From positions 1,502,440-1,566,439 of the forward strand of contig NZ_CP008874.1 in NCBI RefSeq assembly GCF_001011115.1: DNA of 64,000 bases. The letters are read 5' to 3'. Positions within the stretch are counted from its first letter, which is position 1. The number at the start of each line of letters is the position of its first letter. Position numbers and translations under genes: made by a program. The notes under the pieces were generated by a model that was given only the letters and a program-made list of their open reading frames with translations, ran no database searches and had not been told where the DNA came from. The DNA is from Halanaeroarchaeum sulfurireducens. Its GTDB lineage: Archaea; Halobacteriota; Halobacteria; Halobacteriales; Halobacteriaceae. Below are positions 26,915 to 36,363 of this stretch, one piece after another.

Positions 26915-27240
26915 GAGACAAAATAGGGGAGAGATGGATAAAACCGTTCGGTGGTCGGAGAACAGGTGAACCGCTTCAGTGACGCTCCCGGACAGGGTCG
27001 AGAACGTGGAAAATACGCGTAGAGTCCGGCGTTGTCTGTTAAAAGGAAAGGGGATTCTTCCTGAATCCGGTGTGTCACAGCGTCGTTCAGGGCCATCGAA
27101 CGCGGTAGACGGAATTACCGACCAGGTCGACGCCCACCACGATCGTATTCGATCCGGATCCCGACGCTCCTCGGAGGTTGTGTGTTTCTCCGAAGCGGGT
27201 AGTAACTTCTATGTGGCATGGGTCAAACAATCAAATTGGT
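26915..27240. other. Divergent intergenic region between the rimK-like gene and sdhC
   Basis: About 325 bases carrying both promoters. The sdhC side has a TATA-like TTCTATG about 30 bases before the ATG, and an inverted repeat CGGTA...TACCG lies near 27100. No gene is supported. Confidence 0.45.
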
Positions 27241-27639
27241 ATGAGTCAGTCGTATGACCGGGGCCTCGTCGAGGACTACGGACGCTGGACCGAGTTCTCG
27301 GCTGGCATGTGGGCCTGGGTATTTCACAAGTTCACCGGATGGGTGCTGATTGGGTACATGTTCGCCCATATCGCCGTGCTCAGCTCAGCGATCGCTGGGC
27401 CGGAGGTATACACACAAACACTGGGCGGACTGGAGAGTATCCTCCTCGTCCGAATGCTCGAGGTGGGTCTGCTCGCGGTCGCCGTGTTCCACACGCTCAA
27501 CGGCATCCGCCTGCTGATGATCGACCTGGGCATCGGAGTCGAACTGGAAACGCAAGCAAAAAGCTTCTACGCGTCGCTCGTCGTCACGGCCATCATCACA
27601 ATCGCGAGCGTCCCGAACTTCATGGGAGGTGCGTTCTGA
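27241..27639 (+). CDS. sdhC: Succinate dehydrogenase cytochrome b subunit
   Basis: Membrane anchor of complex II, 132 residues, with three transmembrane helices. [19 protein letters not shown] and [17 protein letters not shown] carry His residues at positions expected for haem b and quinone binding. First gene of sdhCDBA. The ATG at 27241 was chosen as the family start (MSQSYDRG). It overlaps sdhD by one base (TGATG), implying translational coupling. Confidence 0.93.
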   Translation: MSQSYDRGLVEDYGRWTEFSAGMWAWVFHKFTGWVLIGYMFAHIAVLSSAIAGPEVYTQTLGGLESILLVRMLEVGLLAVAVFHTLNGIRLLMIDLGIGVELETQAKSFYASLVVTAIITIASVPNFMGGAF

Positions 27640-28007
27640 TGGCTGAACAGTACTCCTCGTTCAAGTCGGGCACGACGTTGTGGTTCCTGCAGCGCGTCAC
27701 GGCGGCGATCCTTCTCGTCACCCTGATGTTCCACTTCTTCTGGTTGCACTTCGTGCACCATGCGGCGGAGATCACCTTCCAGGGTACCGCCTTCCGGATG
27801 GAACAGCTGGGGTACTTCCTGACGATGCTGTTGTTCCTGGTAGCTGGCGCATTCCACGGGGTCAACGGCGTCTACAACGCGCTGATCAACCAGGGAATCA
27901 CGGGCTCGACGAGGACCTTCCTCAAGTGGGTGCTCGTGATCGCCGGCGTCATTCTGCTCGTGCAGGGCATTCGCGTCGCGCTGGCCATGAGCGGAGGGGC
28001 AATCTGA
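27639..28007 (+). CDS. sdhD: Succinate dehydrogenase membrane anchor subunit
   Basis: A 122-residue hydrophobic protein with three helices. LQRVTAAILLVTLMFHFFWLH and FLVAGAFHGVNGVYNAL provide conserved His residues near the haem/quinone site. Start and stop are tightly packed: TGATG with sdhC, one base to sdhB. Forms the membrane part of complex II with SdhC. Confidence 0.92.
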   Translation: MAEQYSSFKSGTTLWFLQRVTAAILLVTLMFHFFWLHFVHHAAEITFQGTAFRMEQLGYFLTMLLFLVAGAFHGVNGVYNALINQGITGSTRTFLKWVLVIAGVILLVQGIRVALAMSGGAI

Positions 28008-28008
28008 C

Positions 28009-28851
28009 ATGAGTACGGAAACTCCAGACACCGACGACGACGCACCGGACCCGCAAACCCGGCGCCTCCAAGCGGACGGCGCGGGGGTGGCGGCGAACAA
28101 AGCACAAGGGGCTGACGAGATCGAGGGAGAAACCCTCGAGATCAAGGTCTTCCGCTTCGACCCGGAGATCGCGGACAAGGAAGAACCGCGCTTTGACACC
28201 TTCCACGTGCCGCGGTTCGAGGGAATGACCGTTCTCGACGCCCTCATGGACGCGCGCGACCGGTACGATCCGAGTTTGACGTTCCGGCACTCCTGTCGCC
28301 AGTCCGTCTGTGGCTCCTGTGCCATGTTCGTCAACGGCTCTCAGGAACTGGCCTGCCGGACACAGGTCTCGGACCTCAATCCGCCCCTCCAGATCGAGCC
28401 GCTTCCCCACCGACCGGTGGTCAAGGATCTGGTCGTGGACATGGAGCACTTCTACGACCAGATGCGCTCCGTCGAGCCGTTCTTCGATCCGGACGAACTG
28501 CCTGGACCGGACCAACAGCAGCTCCAATCCCCGGAGAACCGCGAGAAGGTCAAGATGAGTACGCGGTGTGTCTGGTGTGGGGCATGTATGTCCTCGTGCA
28601 ACATCGCAGCTGGAGACAATCAGTATCTGGGTCCGGCCGCGCTCAACAAAGCCTACCGCTTCTACTTCGACAAGCGCGAGGGGGAGAACCGACAGAAAGA
28701 ACGCCTCGAGATCATCGAGCAGGAACACGGTGTCTGGCGCTGTCAGACACAGTTCTCCTGCACCGAGGTGTGCCCGAAGGACATCCCCCTGACCGAGCAC
28801 ATCCAGGAACTCAAACGCGAGGCAGTCAAGAACAATCTCAAATTCTGGTAA
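28009..28851 (+). CDS. sdhB: Succinate dehydrogenase iron-sulfur subunit
   Basis: Electron-transfer subunit, 280 residues. All three cluster motifs are visible: CRQSVCGSCAM for [2Fe-2S], CVWCGACMSSCNI for [4Fe-4S] and CTEVCPKDIP for [3Fe-4S]. The N-terminal 45 residues are an acidic extension not seen in bacterial SdhB. It lies one base after sdhD and three bases before sdhA, so all four subunits share an mRNA. Confidence 0.96.
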   Translation: MSTETPDTDDDAPDPQTRRLQADGAGVAANKAQGADEIEGETLEIKVFRFDPEIADKEEPRFDTFHVPRFEGMTVLDALMDARDRYDPSLTFRHSCRQSVCGSCAMFVNGSQELACRTQVSDLNPPLQIEPLPHRPVVKDLVVDMEHFYDQMRSVEPFFDPDELPGPDQQQLQSPENREKVKMSTRCVWCGACMSSCNIAAGDNQYLGPAALNKAYRFYFDKREGENRQKERLEIIEQEHGVWRCQTQFSCTEVCPKDIPLTEHIQELKREAVKNNLKFW

Positions 28852-28854
28852 TCC

Positions 28855-30678
28855 ATGTACGAACACGACATACTCGTCGTCGGCGGTGGCGGAGCGGGAC
28901 TCCGTGCAGCCATCGCCGCCCACGAGGAAGGTGCGGACGTGGCGATCGTCTCGAAACTACACCCGGTGCGCAGTCACACGGGCGCCGCCGAGGGCGGCAT
29001 CAACGCCGCCCTCCAGGAGGGAGACTCCTGGGAGGACCACGCCTACGACACGATGAAGGGCTCGGACTATATGGCGGACGCCCCGGCCGTGGAGACCTTC
29101 GCCCAGACGGCCCCCGAGGAGGTCATCCAGCTCGAGCACTGGGGGATGCCGTTTTCGCGTAACGAGGACGGAACCGTCATGCAGCGACCGTTCGGCGGCC
29201 TCTCCTATCCGCGTACCACTTACGCAGGCGCCGAGACGGGACATCACCTCCTGCACACGCTGTACGAGCAGGTGGTCAAGCGAGGTATCGACGTCTATCA
29301 GGAGTGGTTCGTCACGGAGCTCGCGGTCTCGGGCGAGGACGACCCCAACGACCGCTCGGTCCACGGATTCGTCGCCATGGACGTCAAGTCTGGCGAGGTC
29401 TCCGGATTCAAGGCCAACGACGCCGTCATTCTCGCGACCGGCGGCGCCGGGCAGGCCTTCGATCACACCACCAACGCCGTCTCCCTGACCGGCGACGGGT
29501 ACGCGATGGCCTACCGCGCCGGCGTCCCCATCGAGGACATGGAGATGGTGCAGTTCCACCCGACGACCCTTCCGTCCACGGGCGTGCTCATCACCGAGGG
29601 CGTCCGTGGGGAGGGTGGCCGCCTGTTCAACAACAAGGGCGAGCGGTTCATGTTCGAGTACGGGTACGCCACGAACGACGGCGAACTCGCGAGCCGCGAC
29701 GTCGTCGCGCGCGCGGAACTCACCGAAGTCAACGAGGGCCGCGGCTTCGATGATGAGTACGTCTACCTCGACATGCGCCACCTCGGCAAGGAGCGCATCC
29801 TCGACCGCCTCGAGAACATCGTCCACCTCGCGGAGGACTTCGAGGGCGTCAACGCCCTCGAGGAGCCGATGCCCGTCAAACCCGGCCAGCACTACATGAT
29901 GGGCGGCATCGAGACCAACGAACACGGCGAGACCGCCATCGACGGCCTCTACGCGGCCGGGGAGACGGCCTGCGTGAGCCTCCACGGCGCGAACCGCCTC
30001 GGCGGGAACGCCCTGCCCGACCTGTTCGTCTTCGGCGCACGGGCCGGTCGACACGCCGCCGGCGTCGACCTCGGCGATCCCATGATCGAGGTCGGGCCGG
30101 TCGAGGACCCCGAGCGGACCGACGTCGAATGGCCGACCGAACTCGGCGAGACCAACCCGATCTACGAGAAACCCGACGGCACCGACACCGACCCCGACGC
30201 CATCGTCGAGGCCACGGTCCAGGCCGAGAAGGACCGCATGAACGAACTCCTCGACCGCGAGGATGGCTACGAACACATGGAGATCCGCAAGAAGGTCCAG
30301 GAGGCGATGACCGAGTGGGTCAACGTCTTCCGTGAAGAGGAGGGGCTCAAGAAGGCCCTGCAGGAGATCCGAGAGGCGCGCGAGATGTACACAGACGTGT
30401 ACGTCACCGACAAGTCGCGGACCTTCAACACCGAACTCCAGCACACCATCGAGACCCGCAACGTCATCGACGTGGCGGAGACCATCACGATGGGTGCGCT
30501 GGCCCGGACCGAGTTCCGGGGGGCCCACTGGCGCAAGGCCCACCAGGAGCGCAAGGACGACGAGTGGATCAAGCACACGATGATCTCCTGGGACGACGGC
30601 AACCCGGACCTGTGGTACCGGGAGGTCCTGCTGGAGGGCGAGGACACCGAGTGGGAGCCCAAGGAACGCAGCTACTGA
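28855..30678 (+). CDS. sdhA: Succinate dehydrogenase flavoprotein subunit
   Basis: Catalytic subunit oxidising succinate to fumarate, 607 residues. FAD-binding VVGGGGAGLRAAIAA is at the N-terminus, the covalent-FAD His is in RSHTGAAEGGINAAL, and the active-site motif HGANRLGGNALPDL is near residue 380. Last gene of the sdhCDBA operon. Length is typical. Confidence 0.96.
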   Translation: MYEHDILVVGGGGAGLRAAIAAHEEGADVAIVSKLHPVRSHTGAAEGGINAALQEGDSWEDHAYDTMKGSDYMADAPAVETFAQTAPEEVIQLEHWGMPFSRNEDGTVMQRPFGGLSYPRTTYAGAETGHHLLHTLYEQVVKRGIDVYQEWFVTELAVSGEDDPNDRSVHGFVAMDVKSGEVSGFKANDAVILATGGAGQAFDHTTNAVSLTGDGYAMAYRAGVPIEDMEMVQFHPTTLPSTGVLITEGVRGEGGRLFNNKGERFMFEYGYATNDGELASRDVVARAELTEVNEGRGFDDEYVYLDMRHLGKERILDRLENIVHLAEDFEGVNALEEPMPVKPGQHYMMGGIETNEHGETAIDGLYAAGETACVSLHGANRLGGNALPDLFVFGARAGRHAAGVDLGDPMIEVGPVEDPERTDVEWPTELGETNPIYEKPDGTDTDPDAIVEATVQAEKDRMNELLDREDGYEHMEIRKKVQEAMTEWVNVFREEEGLKKALQEIREAREMYTDVYVTDKSRTFNTELQHTIETRNVIDVAETITMGALARTEFRGAHWRKAHQERKDDEWIKHTMISWDDGNPDLWYREVLLEGEDTEWEPKERSY

Positions 30679-30747
30679 TCGGTCCCCGACTCCATTCCGA
30701 CTGATTCACGTGGGCAATGGGTGGTCGTCCCGTTGCCGTATTTCCGT

Positions 30748-30942
30748 TTACAGTCCGAGAGCGGTGAGCACGTCGAAGCCGACGCCGAGGGCCTCGATCA
30801 GTTTGTACCCGAGGTAGATTCCGACGATACCGAGTACCCCCGCGAGCGTCGGTGGTGCTGGGATCGGGACCTGGAAGTACGCGAAGACGGCCCCGGTGAT
30901 CGTTCCGGTCAGTAACGCGAGAACGGAGAGAGTGGTGTTCAT
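30748..30942 (-). CDS. XapX-domain small membrane protein
   Basis: A 64-residue protein with two transmembrane helices separated by PIPAPPTLAGVLGIVGIYLG, the XapX (DUF1427) signature. Members are small membrane proteins of unknown role. An ATG at 30942 was preferred to an in-frame GTG three codons upstream. Monocistronic and convergent with sdhA. Confidence 0.8.
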   Translation of the reverse strand: MNTTLSVLALLTGTITGAVFAYFQVPIPAPPTLAGVLGIVGIYLGYKLIEALGVGFDVLTALGL

Positions 30943-30989
30943 GTCGACCACATCGTGGGTGACAAAACAAAAACCGGTCGGGTCGGGAC

Positions 30990-31442
30990 CTACCCGTCGG
31001 CGTATTCTTTCCGGTAGCCGTGGAACTCGGTGCGGTGGGCCTCTTCGTCGGCCAGCAACGTGACTGCAAGGTCTTCGGTGACGGGATCGTCGGCCGCCTC
31101 GGCCGCCGAGATTAGCTCCCGGTAGGTGGCGATGGCGTCCTCCTCGGCCTCGATTACCCCGTCGATGACGGACACGACGTCGGTCGTGTCTGACGGCGGC
31201 TGGAGGTTCTGCTGTCGAGCCTCGAAATCCATCGACCCGGGCGGTGCCTGATCGAGTTGCTTGAGCCGGTCGCCGAGCTGCTGGGCATGGCCAAGTTCCT
31301 CCTGAATGTCCTGCTGTAGTGACTCTTTGATCTCCTCGGCGCGGACGCCGTCGAGGACGATGGAGTTGGCGAGGTAGTTCATGACCGTTTCAATCTCGTC
31401 GGCGTACGCTTTGCGAAGGAGTTCGGTTACCTCGTCTGCCAT
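30990..31442 (-). CDS. Ferritin-like domain protein
   Basis: A 150-residue four-helix protein. Glu and His residues suited to a di-iron centre occur in ADEIETVMNYL, EELGHAQQL, EAEEDAIATYREL and DEEAHRTEF. The spacing E..., ExxH twice is that of rubrerythrin/bacterioferritin-type domains. It probably handles iron or peroxide. A DPS-like or DUF892-type role is possible. Confidence 0.82.
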   Translation of the reverse strand: MADEVTELLRKAYADEIETVMNYLANSIVLDGVRAEEIKESLQQDIQEELGHAQQLGDRLKQLDQAPPGSMDFEARQQNLQPPSDTTDVVSVIDGVIEAEEDAIATYRELISAAEAADDPVTEDLAVTLLADEEAHRTEFHGYRKEYADG

Positions 31443-31487
31443 ACAATTTCTACGATACCCAACTATTTAGTGGCGGGGGAGTGCCCG

Positions 31488-32771
31488 TTACTCGCCGCGA
31501 AGTTCGGCCATGTGATCGATGCGGGACTGAACGAGTTCCTCGGTCCCAATGTCGTGACGGACGTGGAATCCCTCGTCGACGTCCGATAGCCCGTCTTCCG
31601 CGATGCGCTCGGCACGATCGATGCTGTCCGCGACACCGACGACCGCAAAGGAGCGGGACGTCGTCGTATAGATACCATCGTCGCGCTCGTCCACCGAGGC
31701 GTAAAAGAGGAGGCCGTCGCCGACGGACTCCTCGTCGACGGCGACTTCCGCGCCGTCCTCGGGATCGGTCGGGTAGCCCGCCGGGACGGCGTACTTGCAG
31801 ACTGTCGCCTGCGCAGCGAATGCCAGTTCCGGAAGGGGCTCGCCGTCGCGTGCGGCGCCCAAGACGTCGAGGAAGTCGGTCTCCAGGACCGGCAGGGTGT
31901 TCATCGCCTCCGGGTCACCGAACCGCGCGTTGAACTCCACGACCTTGAGGCCCTCGGCAGTGAGCATGAACTGCCCGTAGAGAATGCCCCGGTAGTCCTC
32001 CAGCGCCTCGACGGTTTCCTGGATGATCCCGAGGGCCTCGTCGTACTCCTCGTCGGTCATGAACGGCAACGCGAATCGGGCGTCCGAATAGCTACCCATC
32101 CCGCCGGTGTTGGGTCCCTCGTCGCCCTCGTAGGCCCGCTTGTGATCTTGCACTGCGGGCGTCCCGCGGACGTCGCCGTTGGCGACGAACGCCTGGACGG
32201 TGAACTCCTCGCCGACGAGACGTTCTTCGATAACCCACTCCTCGTAGTCACTATTGCGGATGTACGTGGCAGCCTCGGGCTTTGACAGCTGATCGCCGGT
32301 CACGCGGACGCCCTTCCCGCCGGTGAGTCCGCGGGGCTTGACGGCGACGTGGCCCTCGACCGATTCGACGTACTCGGCGGCTGAGTCTGGATCGGCGAAG
32401 GTGGCGAACTCGGGCGTCCCGGTGATGTCGTTTTCGTCCATGAACTCCCGCTGAAACGTCTTGTCCGTCTCGATCCGGGCGTCGGCCTGCCGGGGACCGA
32501 ACGCGTACACACCGACGTCCTCGAGGGCGTCGACGACGCCCGCTTCCAGCGCCGCCTCGGGGCCGATGACCGCCAGTGACACCCCCACAGACTCGGCGTA
32601 CTCGACGACGGCCGCCGGATCAGTCTCGTCGAGCGTCTCGACATCGGTGGCGATTCGGGCGATGCCAGGATTGCGGTTACTCGCACAGGCGTACAGCTCC
32701 GTGTCGGCGAGCGCTCGGGCGATGGCGTGTTCGCGACCGCCACCGCCGACGAGCAGGACGGAGTCGCTCAT
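31488..32771 (-). CDS. purD: Phosphoribosylamine-glycine ligase
   Basis: Second step of purine synthesis, making GAR from phosphoribosylamine and glycine with ATP. The 427-residue protein starts VLLVGGGGREHAIARAL and contains the ATP-grasp signature FNARFGDPEAM and AVKPRGLTGGKGV. The frame continues upstream through a low-complexity tract for 148 codons, but the family N-terminus fixes the ATG at 32771. A TATA-like CCTTTACA lies about 30 bases upstream. Confidence 0.96.
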   Translation of the reverse strand: MSDSVLLVGGGGREHAIARALADTELYACASNRNPGIARIATDVETLDETDPAAVVEYAESVGVSLAVIGPEAALEAGVVDALEDVGVYAFGPRQADARIETDKTFQREFMDENDITGTPEFATFADPDSAAEYVESVEGHVAVKPRGLTGGKGVRVTGDQLSKPEAATYIRNSDYEEWVIEERLVGEEFTVQAFVANGDVRGTPAVQDHKRAYEGDEGPNTGGMGSYSDARFALPFMTDEEYDEALGIIQETVEALEDYRGILYGQFMLTAEGLKVVEFNARFGDPEAMNTLPVLETDFLDVLGAARDGEPLPELAFAAQATVCKYAVPAGYPTDPEDGAEVAVDEESVGDGLLFYASVDERDDGIYTTTSRSFAVVGVADSIDRAERIAEDGLSDVDEGFHVRHDIGTEELVQSRIDHMAELRGE

Positions 32772-32850
32772 GGTCGACGGAGACGGACCACGGACGTGTA
32801 AAGGTTGTCTTCGAGGGTGGGTATTATATACACGAATGTGGCCAGTCCGG

Positions 32851-32995
32851 CGTGAGGTGGGACAGGTTGGGATGGGGTAGGGGTGGAGCGGGGTGAGGGA
32901 GAGTGGGGTGGGTGGAGTGAGAGGGAGGAGAGTGGGTAAAGAGGGCTGAAGTGAGGTGAGGGAGAGTGGGGTAGGGTGAAGTGGTGTTGGGTACG
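32851..32995. repeat. G-rich low-complexity tract with quadruplex potential
   Basis: About 145 bases almost without C on the plus strand, made of short G-runs separated by T, A and GA. An 18-base word, GGTGAGGGAGAGTGGGGT, occurs exactly twice (32892-32909, 32955-32972). Runs such as GGG-at-GGGG-ta-GGGG-tggagc-GGGG fit a G-quadruplex pattern. It lies between the thioredoxin-like stop and the purD promoter; a run of nine C follows at 33007-33015. Confidence 0.85.
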
Positions 32996-33048
32996 GTCGA
33001 AAGGCTCCCCCCCCCAGGACGAAGGGCGGACCGCGATCCGATAGTCGT

Positions 33049-33420
33049 TCAGTAGTCCTCGGGATCCACGTCGGAGAACTGGCTGGCGAGGTGGACGGCA
33101 GCCGGGACGGGTTCCGATTCGACGAATCGGGCGATTTCCTCGTCCTCACGCTCCACGACGATGCTCGGGATGTACTCGATACCGTACTCCTCGGTCCCCT
33201 TGCCCGTTTTCTCACTGTCGACCTCGATCTGCTCGATCCTTGCCTCGTCGAATCCCGCGGCGTCGAGTGCGGCGGCGAACGGGGGGAGTTCGTCGCGAGT
33301 GTCTGGACACCAGTCGGCGCCCCATACCGTGATAACCGCGTCGTCGAGGGCGGCGAAGGCGTCGACGACGTCCTGGTGAGCGTCGGCGTCCCAGTCGGGA
33401 GTCGGGTGCATCGAATCCAT
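33049..33420 (-). CDS. Thioredoxin-like protein with a single active-site Cys
   Basis: A 123-residue thioredoxin-fold protein. The active-site segment is GADWCPDTRDE, so the usual second Cys of CxxC is Thr, and the cis-Pro loop is EYIPSIVVE. It resembles thioredoxin-family proteins with WCPDT sites. It may act by a monothiol mechanism or as a redox-sensing/binding protein. It is upstream of purD on the same strand but separated from it by the G-rich tract. Confidence 0.82.
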   Translation of the reverse strand: MDSMHPTPDWDADAHQDVVDAFAALDDAVITVWGADWCPDTRDELPPFAAALDAAGFDEARIEQIEVDSEKTGKGTEEYGIEYIPSIVVEREDEEIARFVESEPVPAAVHLASQFSDVDPEDY

Positions 33421-33480
33421 CGGTTCGGCGGTTAGGCCATCGGAACGCTTAGCTTCCCCGTTTCCGGCAGAGATCCGGGT

Positions 33481-33933
33481 TCAATCGCCGAATTCCGATT
33501 CCGTGACGCGGACCACAACCGTGTCGGAGACGTCACGGAGGTCGTATTCCGGAACCCCATCGACAGTTCGGGCCGCGTACATTGGCTCGACGAGGCGTCC
33601 ATCGTCCACGCCGTAGATCTTGAGGTAGTCGCCCGACTCCACGGGGGTCGTTTCGCCGTTTCGTATCCGTGTCGCTAGTTCGCGCGAGAGCCACTCCGTC
33701 TCGCTGATGGACCGGTCGCGGACGAGTGTTGCTCTGGCGAGTCGCACGAGATACCAGTTCAGATCGTTTAAAAGCGAGACGGCCGCGCCGAGGCTGACGG
33801 TGTCGACGGCGATTGCGTTCTCGAAGGGCGCCGCGAGGTCGTACGGCGCCAGCGCCGACCGCGCCGTCTCGTACGCGAGCAGATCGGCCCTGATGGCACC
33901 GTCCTCGGTACCGATGATGCAGACCCGCGTCAC
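33481..33933 (-). CDS. Conserved haloarchaeal protein downstream of thiI
   Basis: A 150-residue acidic protein starting at GTG in the motif GTGA, overlapping the thiI stop by four bases, so it is translationally coupled to thiI. It begins TRVCIIGTEDGAIRADL and has an alpha/beta pattern. I do not recognise the family with certainty (possibly DUF5804). Coupling suggests a role near ThiI in tRNA thiolation or thiamine. An ATG further upstream would extend deep into thiI with Arg/Gly-rich sequence and is rejected. Confidence 0.7.
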   Translation of the reverse strand: MTRVCIIGTEDGAIRADLLAYETARSALAPYDLAAPFENAIAVDTVSLGAAVSLLNDLNWYLVRLARATLVRDRSISETEWLSRELATRIRNGETTPVESGDYLKIYGVDDGRLVEPMYAARTVDGVPEYDLRDVSDTVVVRVTESEFGD

Positions 33934-35120
33934 GACGACCCCTCCGTCCGAGACCGCTCGACGACCTCGACGGACGCGGCCGCGTCGGCGGCCCACTCGA
34001 ACAGGTCCGCCGGCTCGGCCGCCTCGACGGCCGCGACCGTCGCTCGCGTCGCCGGTTTGTCCGGTGCCACTCGCTGACAACCCGCGTCGATGGTCGCGTC
34101 ATTGTAGGTGCCGATCCGCCTGGCCGCGGCGATGATCTCCTGTTTGTCCCGGGTGAGTAGTGGGCGGTGGATCGGCACCCGGGTCGCCCTGTCGACCGCG
34201 TTCAGGTTGCGGACGGTCTGGCTCGACTTCTGGCCGAGGGCTTCGCCCGTGACGATGCCGGCGGCGTCGACGGTGTCGGCGACGTGTTCGGCGATCCTGT
34301 ACATGAACCGTCGGTAGGAGAGCATCCGCGTCGAGTCGATCGCGTCGACGAGCCGATCGACGTACTCCCCGACCTGGACGACCCGCGGTCGCATGTCCTG
34401 GGTTGGTACGTACTGGGCGAGAGTATCGATGGTCGCGAACGCCCGCTCACGATGGTCGACACCACCGTACGCGCCCAGATCGAGATAGAGGGGGACGATC
34501 GGCGCGCCCCGGCGCATCGCCTGCCAGCCGGCGACGGGCGAATCGATGCCTCCGCTGATCAGCGCGACCAGTGGCGCCTGCGTCCCGACCGGAAACCCGC
34601 CCGGCCCGTCCCGCTTCTCGACGAACACGAAAGCCTCCTCGTCGCGTACCTCCACGAAAAAGCGGTGATCGGGGTCGTCCAGGTCGACGACTGGGTCGAC
34701 GTCGTCCGAGACCGCCCGCCAGATTGCGTCGCCGCCCTCGTGACCGACGTCGTGACTGGTGAAATCGTGATCGCCGGTCCGCCGTGCCTCCACGGCGAAG
34801 GTCCCGCCGTCGTAGACCGTCCGGGCGGTCGCCGCGAGGGCGTCGGTGATCGCATCCATCCTCGCCGGCACGGCCCGGGCAGGGCTGGCGGTGTGGACGC
34901 CGAAGACGTCCGTCACCGCGTCTGTCGCCCCCTCCGGCTCGTCGGTTCGGACGAACAGCCGACCCCACTCGTGCTCGACTCGTCCCTCGACCCCCCGTGC
35001 GTCGAGCATCGCGGCGACGCGCTCGGCGAGATGGCCCTCCATCGCTGCCTGTACGTGGGCGGACTTCACGCCGATGTCGCCGTGCCGCAGGAGTACCACG
35101 TCCGCGCCGGGGACAGTCAT
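33930..35120 (-). CDS. thiI: tRNA 4-thiouridine synthetase ThiI
   Basis: Adenylates U8 of tRNA for sulfur insertion (s4U8); in some organisms it also supplies thiazole sulfur. The 396-residue protein has an N-terminal ferredoxin-like/THUMP region (VVLLRHGDIGVKS; EGATDAVTDVFGVH) and the PP-loop ISGGIDSPVAGWQ near residue 190. There is no C-terminal rhodanese domain, as usual in archaea. The ATG at 35120 was preferred to one four codons upstream; either is possible. The conserved gene downstream overlaps by four bases. Confidence 0.93.
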   Translation of the reverse strand: MTVPGADVVLLRHGDIGVKSAHVQAAMEGHLAERVAAMLDARGVEGRVEHEWGRLFVRTDEPEGATDAVTDVFGVHTASPARAVPARMDAITDALAATARTVYDGGTFAVEARRTGDHDFTSHDVGHEGGDAIWRAVSDDVDPVVDLDDPDHRFFVEVRDEEAFVFVEKRDGPGGFPVGTQAPLVALISGGIDSPVAGWQAMRRGAPIVPLYLDLGAYGGVDHRERAFATIDTLAQYVPTQDMRPRVVQVGEYVDRLVDAIDSTRMLSYRRFMYRIAEHVADTVDAAGIVTGEALGQKSSQTVRNLNAVDRATRVPIHRPLLTRDKQEIIAAARRIGTYNDATIDAGCQRVAPDKPATRATVAAVEAAEPADLFEWAADAAASVEVVERSRTEGSS

Positions 35121-35157
35121 TGGCGGGAACACGACCCGATGGCCTAAACCGGCTTCG

Positions 35158-36363
35158 CTAGAACGTCGTCAGTTCGCCCTGGATCGTCCGTTCGGTGACG
35201 TCGGCGACGTGGGCGAGGTCGTCGTCGACGATGTCCCGAACCTCCTGTTCGATGTCGCCGAGACCGACCCCCGCTGCCGTCGTCACGTGGACATCGGCGA
35301 CGTGGGGGGCGTCGATGGGGGAGCCGATCTGACTGAGGAGACGCACGCGCAGGTCACGGATGCCCTCGACGTTCTCGACGACGTCGGCCGCGATCTGATT
35401 CGAGAGGAGGTTGTAGATCTTGCCGATGTGGTTGACCGGATTCTTGCCACTGGTCGCCTCCATCGACATCGAACGGTTGGGGGTGATGAGACCGTTGGCG
35501 CGGTTGCCACGACCGACCGACCCGTCGTCGCCCTGCTCAGCGCTCGTGCCGGTAGTTGTGAGATAGATCGATCCCTCGGCGTAGTCGTCGGCCGTATTGA
35601 CGTGCACCCGCACCTCCCGGTCCGTGTACTCGACGGCCAGATCGGTGACGAACTCCCTGACGGCCTCGACTTCCGCCCGGTATGCGTCCATGTTTGGAAC
35701 GTACGCGTCGACCATGGCCGCTGCGACGGTGAGGTCGATGATGTCGCCCTCACGTTTGCCCATCACCTTCACGTCCTCGCCGAGTGCGGGGTGACCCTCG
35801 CCGAACTCGGCGTGCAGGCGTCGCTCGGTGTTCAGGACGATCCGTTCCGTCTCGGTGAGCGGGGCGTGGCCCACGCCGAAACTCGTGTCGTTCGCCATCG
35901 GGACGGCCTCGCCGTCCTCGACGAAGACCTCCTGGAGGTCACCGGACCCCTCGCCAAGCTTGACGTCGACGATGACGTCGGATTCGAGATCGAGGTTGGG
36001 CAACGTCTCGCGCAGATATTCCCGCGCGGCGGAGAGCGCGATCGAGTCGACCGGGATGGACTGGCCGTCGTAGGCTTTCGTCGCCCGTCCGACGATGAGA
36101 AGATAGATCGGTTCGATGACGTCGCCGCCGCCGAAGGCGGGGGCCGCATCGCCGGCGACCAGTTGGGTCTCGTCAGTGTTGTAGTGTAACACCTTGCCGA
36201 ACCGGTCGATGTACTCCCGGGCGAGCGCGCGCGAGACGGCCTCGGCGATGCCGTCACAGATGGAATCGGGGTGACCGATGCCCTTCCGCTCGACGATCTC
36301 GACCTCCTGGTCTTCGACTGCGCCGCGATCGAGGGCCTGAATTCGAATGTTCCGCTCGGTCAT
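35158..36363 (-). CDS. metK: Archaeal S-adenosylmethionine synthetase
   Basis: Makes AdoMet from methionine and ATP. The 401-residue protein is of the archaeal type, distinct from bacterial Met[20 protein letters not shown] near the N-terminus, [19 protein letters not shown], and [17 protein letters not shown]. Length is typical. It lies upstream of thiI on the same strand with a 37-base gap. Confidence 0.95.
   Translation of the reverse strand: MTERNIRIQALDRGAVEDQEVEIVERKGIGHPDSICDGIAEAVSRALAREYIDRFGKVLHYNTDETQLVAGDAAPAFGGGDVIEPIYLLIVGRATKAYDGQSIPVDSIALSAAREYLRETLPNLDLESDVIVDVKLGEGSGDLQEVFVEDGEAVPMANDTSFGVGHAPLTETERIVLNTERRLHAEFGEGHPALGEDVKVMGKREGDIIDLTVAAAMVDAYVPNMDAYRAEVEAVREFVTDLAVEYTDREVRVHVNTADDYAEGSIYLTTTGTSAEQGDDGSVGRGNRANGLITPNRSMSMEATSGKNPVNHIGKIYNLLSNQIAADVVENVEGIRDLRVRLLSQIGSPIDAPHVADVHVTTAAGVGLGDIEQEVRDIVDDDLAHVADVTERTIQGELTTF

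Noticed and set aside
28957-30576. 539-residue minus-strand frame
   Set aside because: It is antisense to sdhA, whose motifs are unambiguous.
32772-33215. N-terminal extension of PurD
   Set aside because: The sequence is Pro/Leu/Thr low complexity from the G-rich tract; PurD homology begins at 32771.
34846-36189. 447-residue plus-strand frame
   Set aside because: It is antisense to metK and thiI and has no coherent domain.
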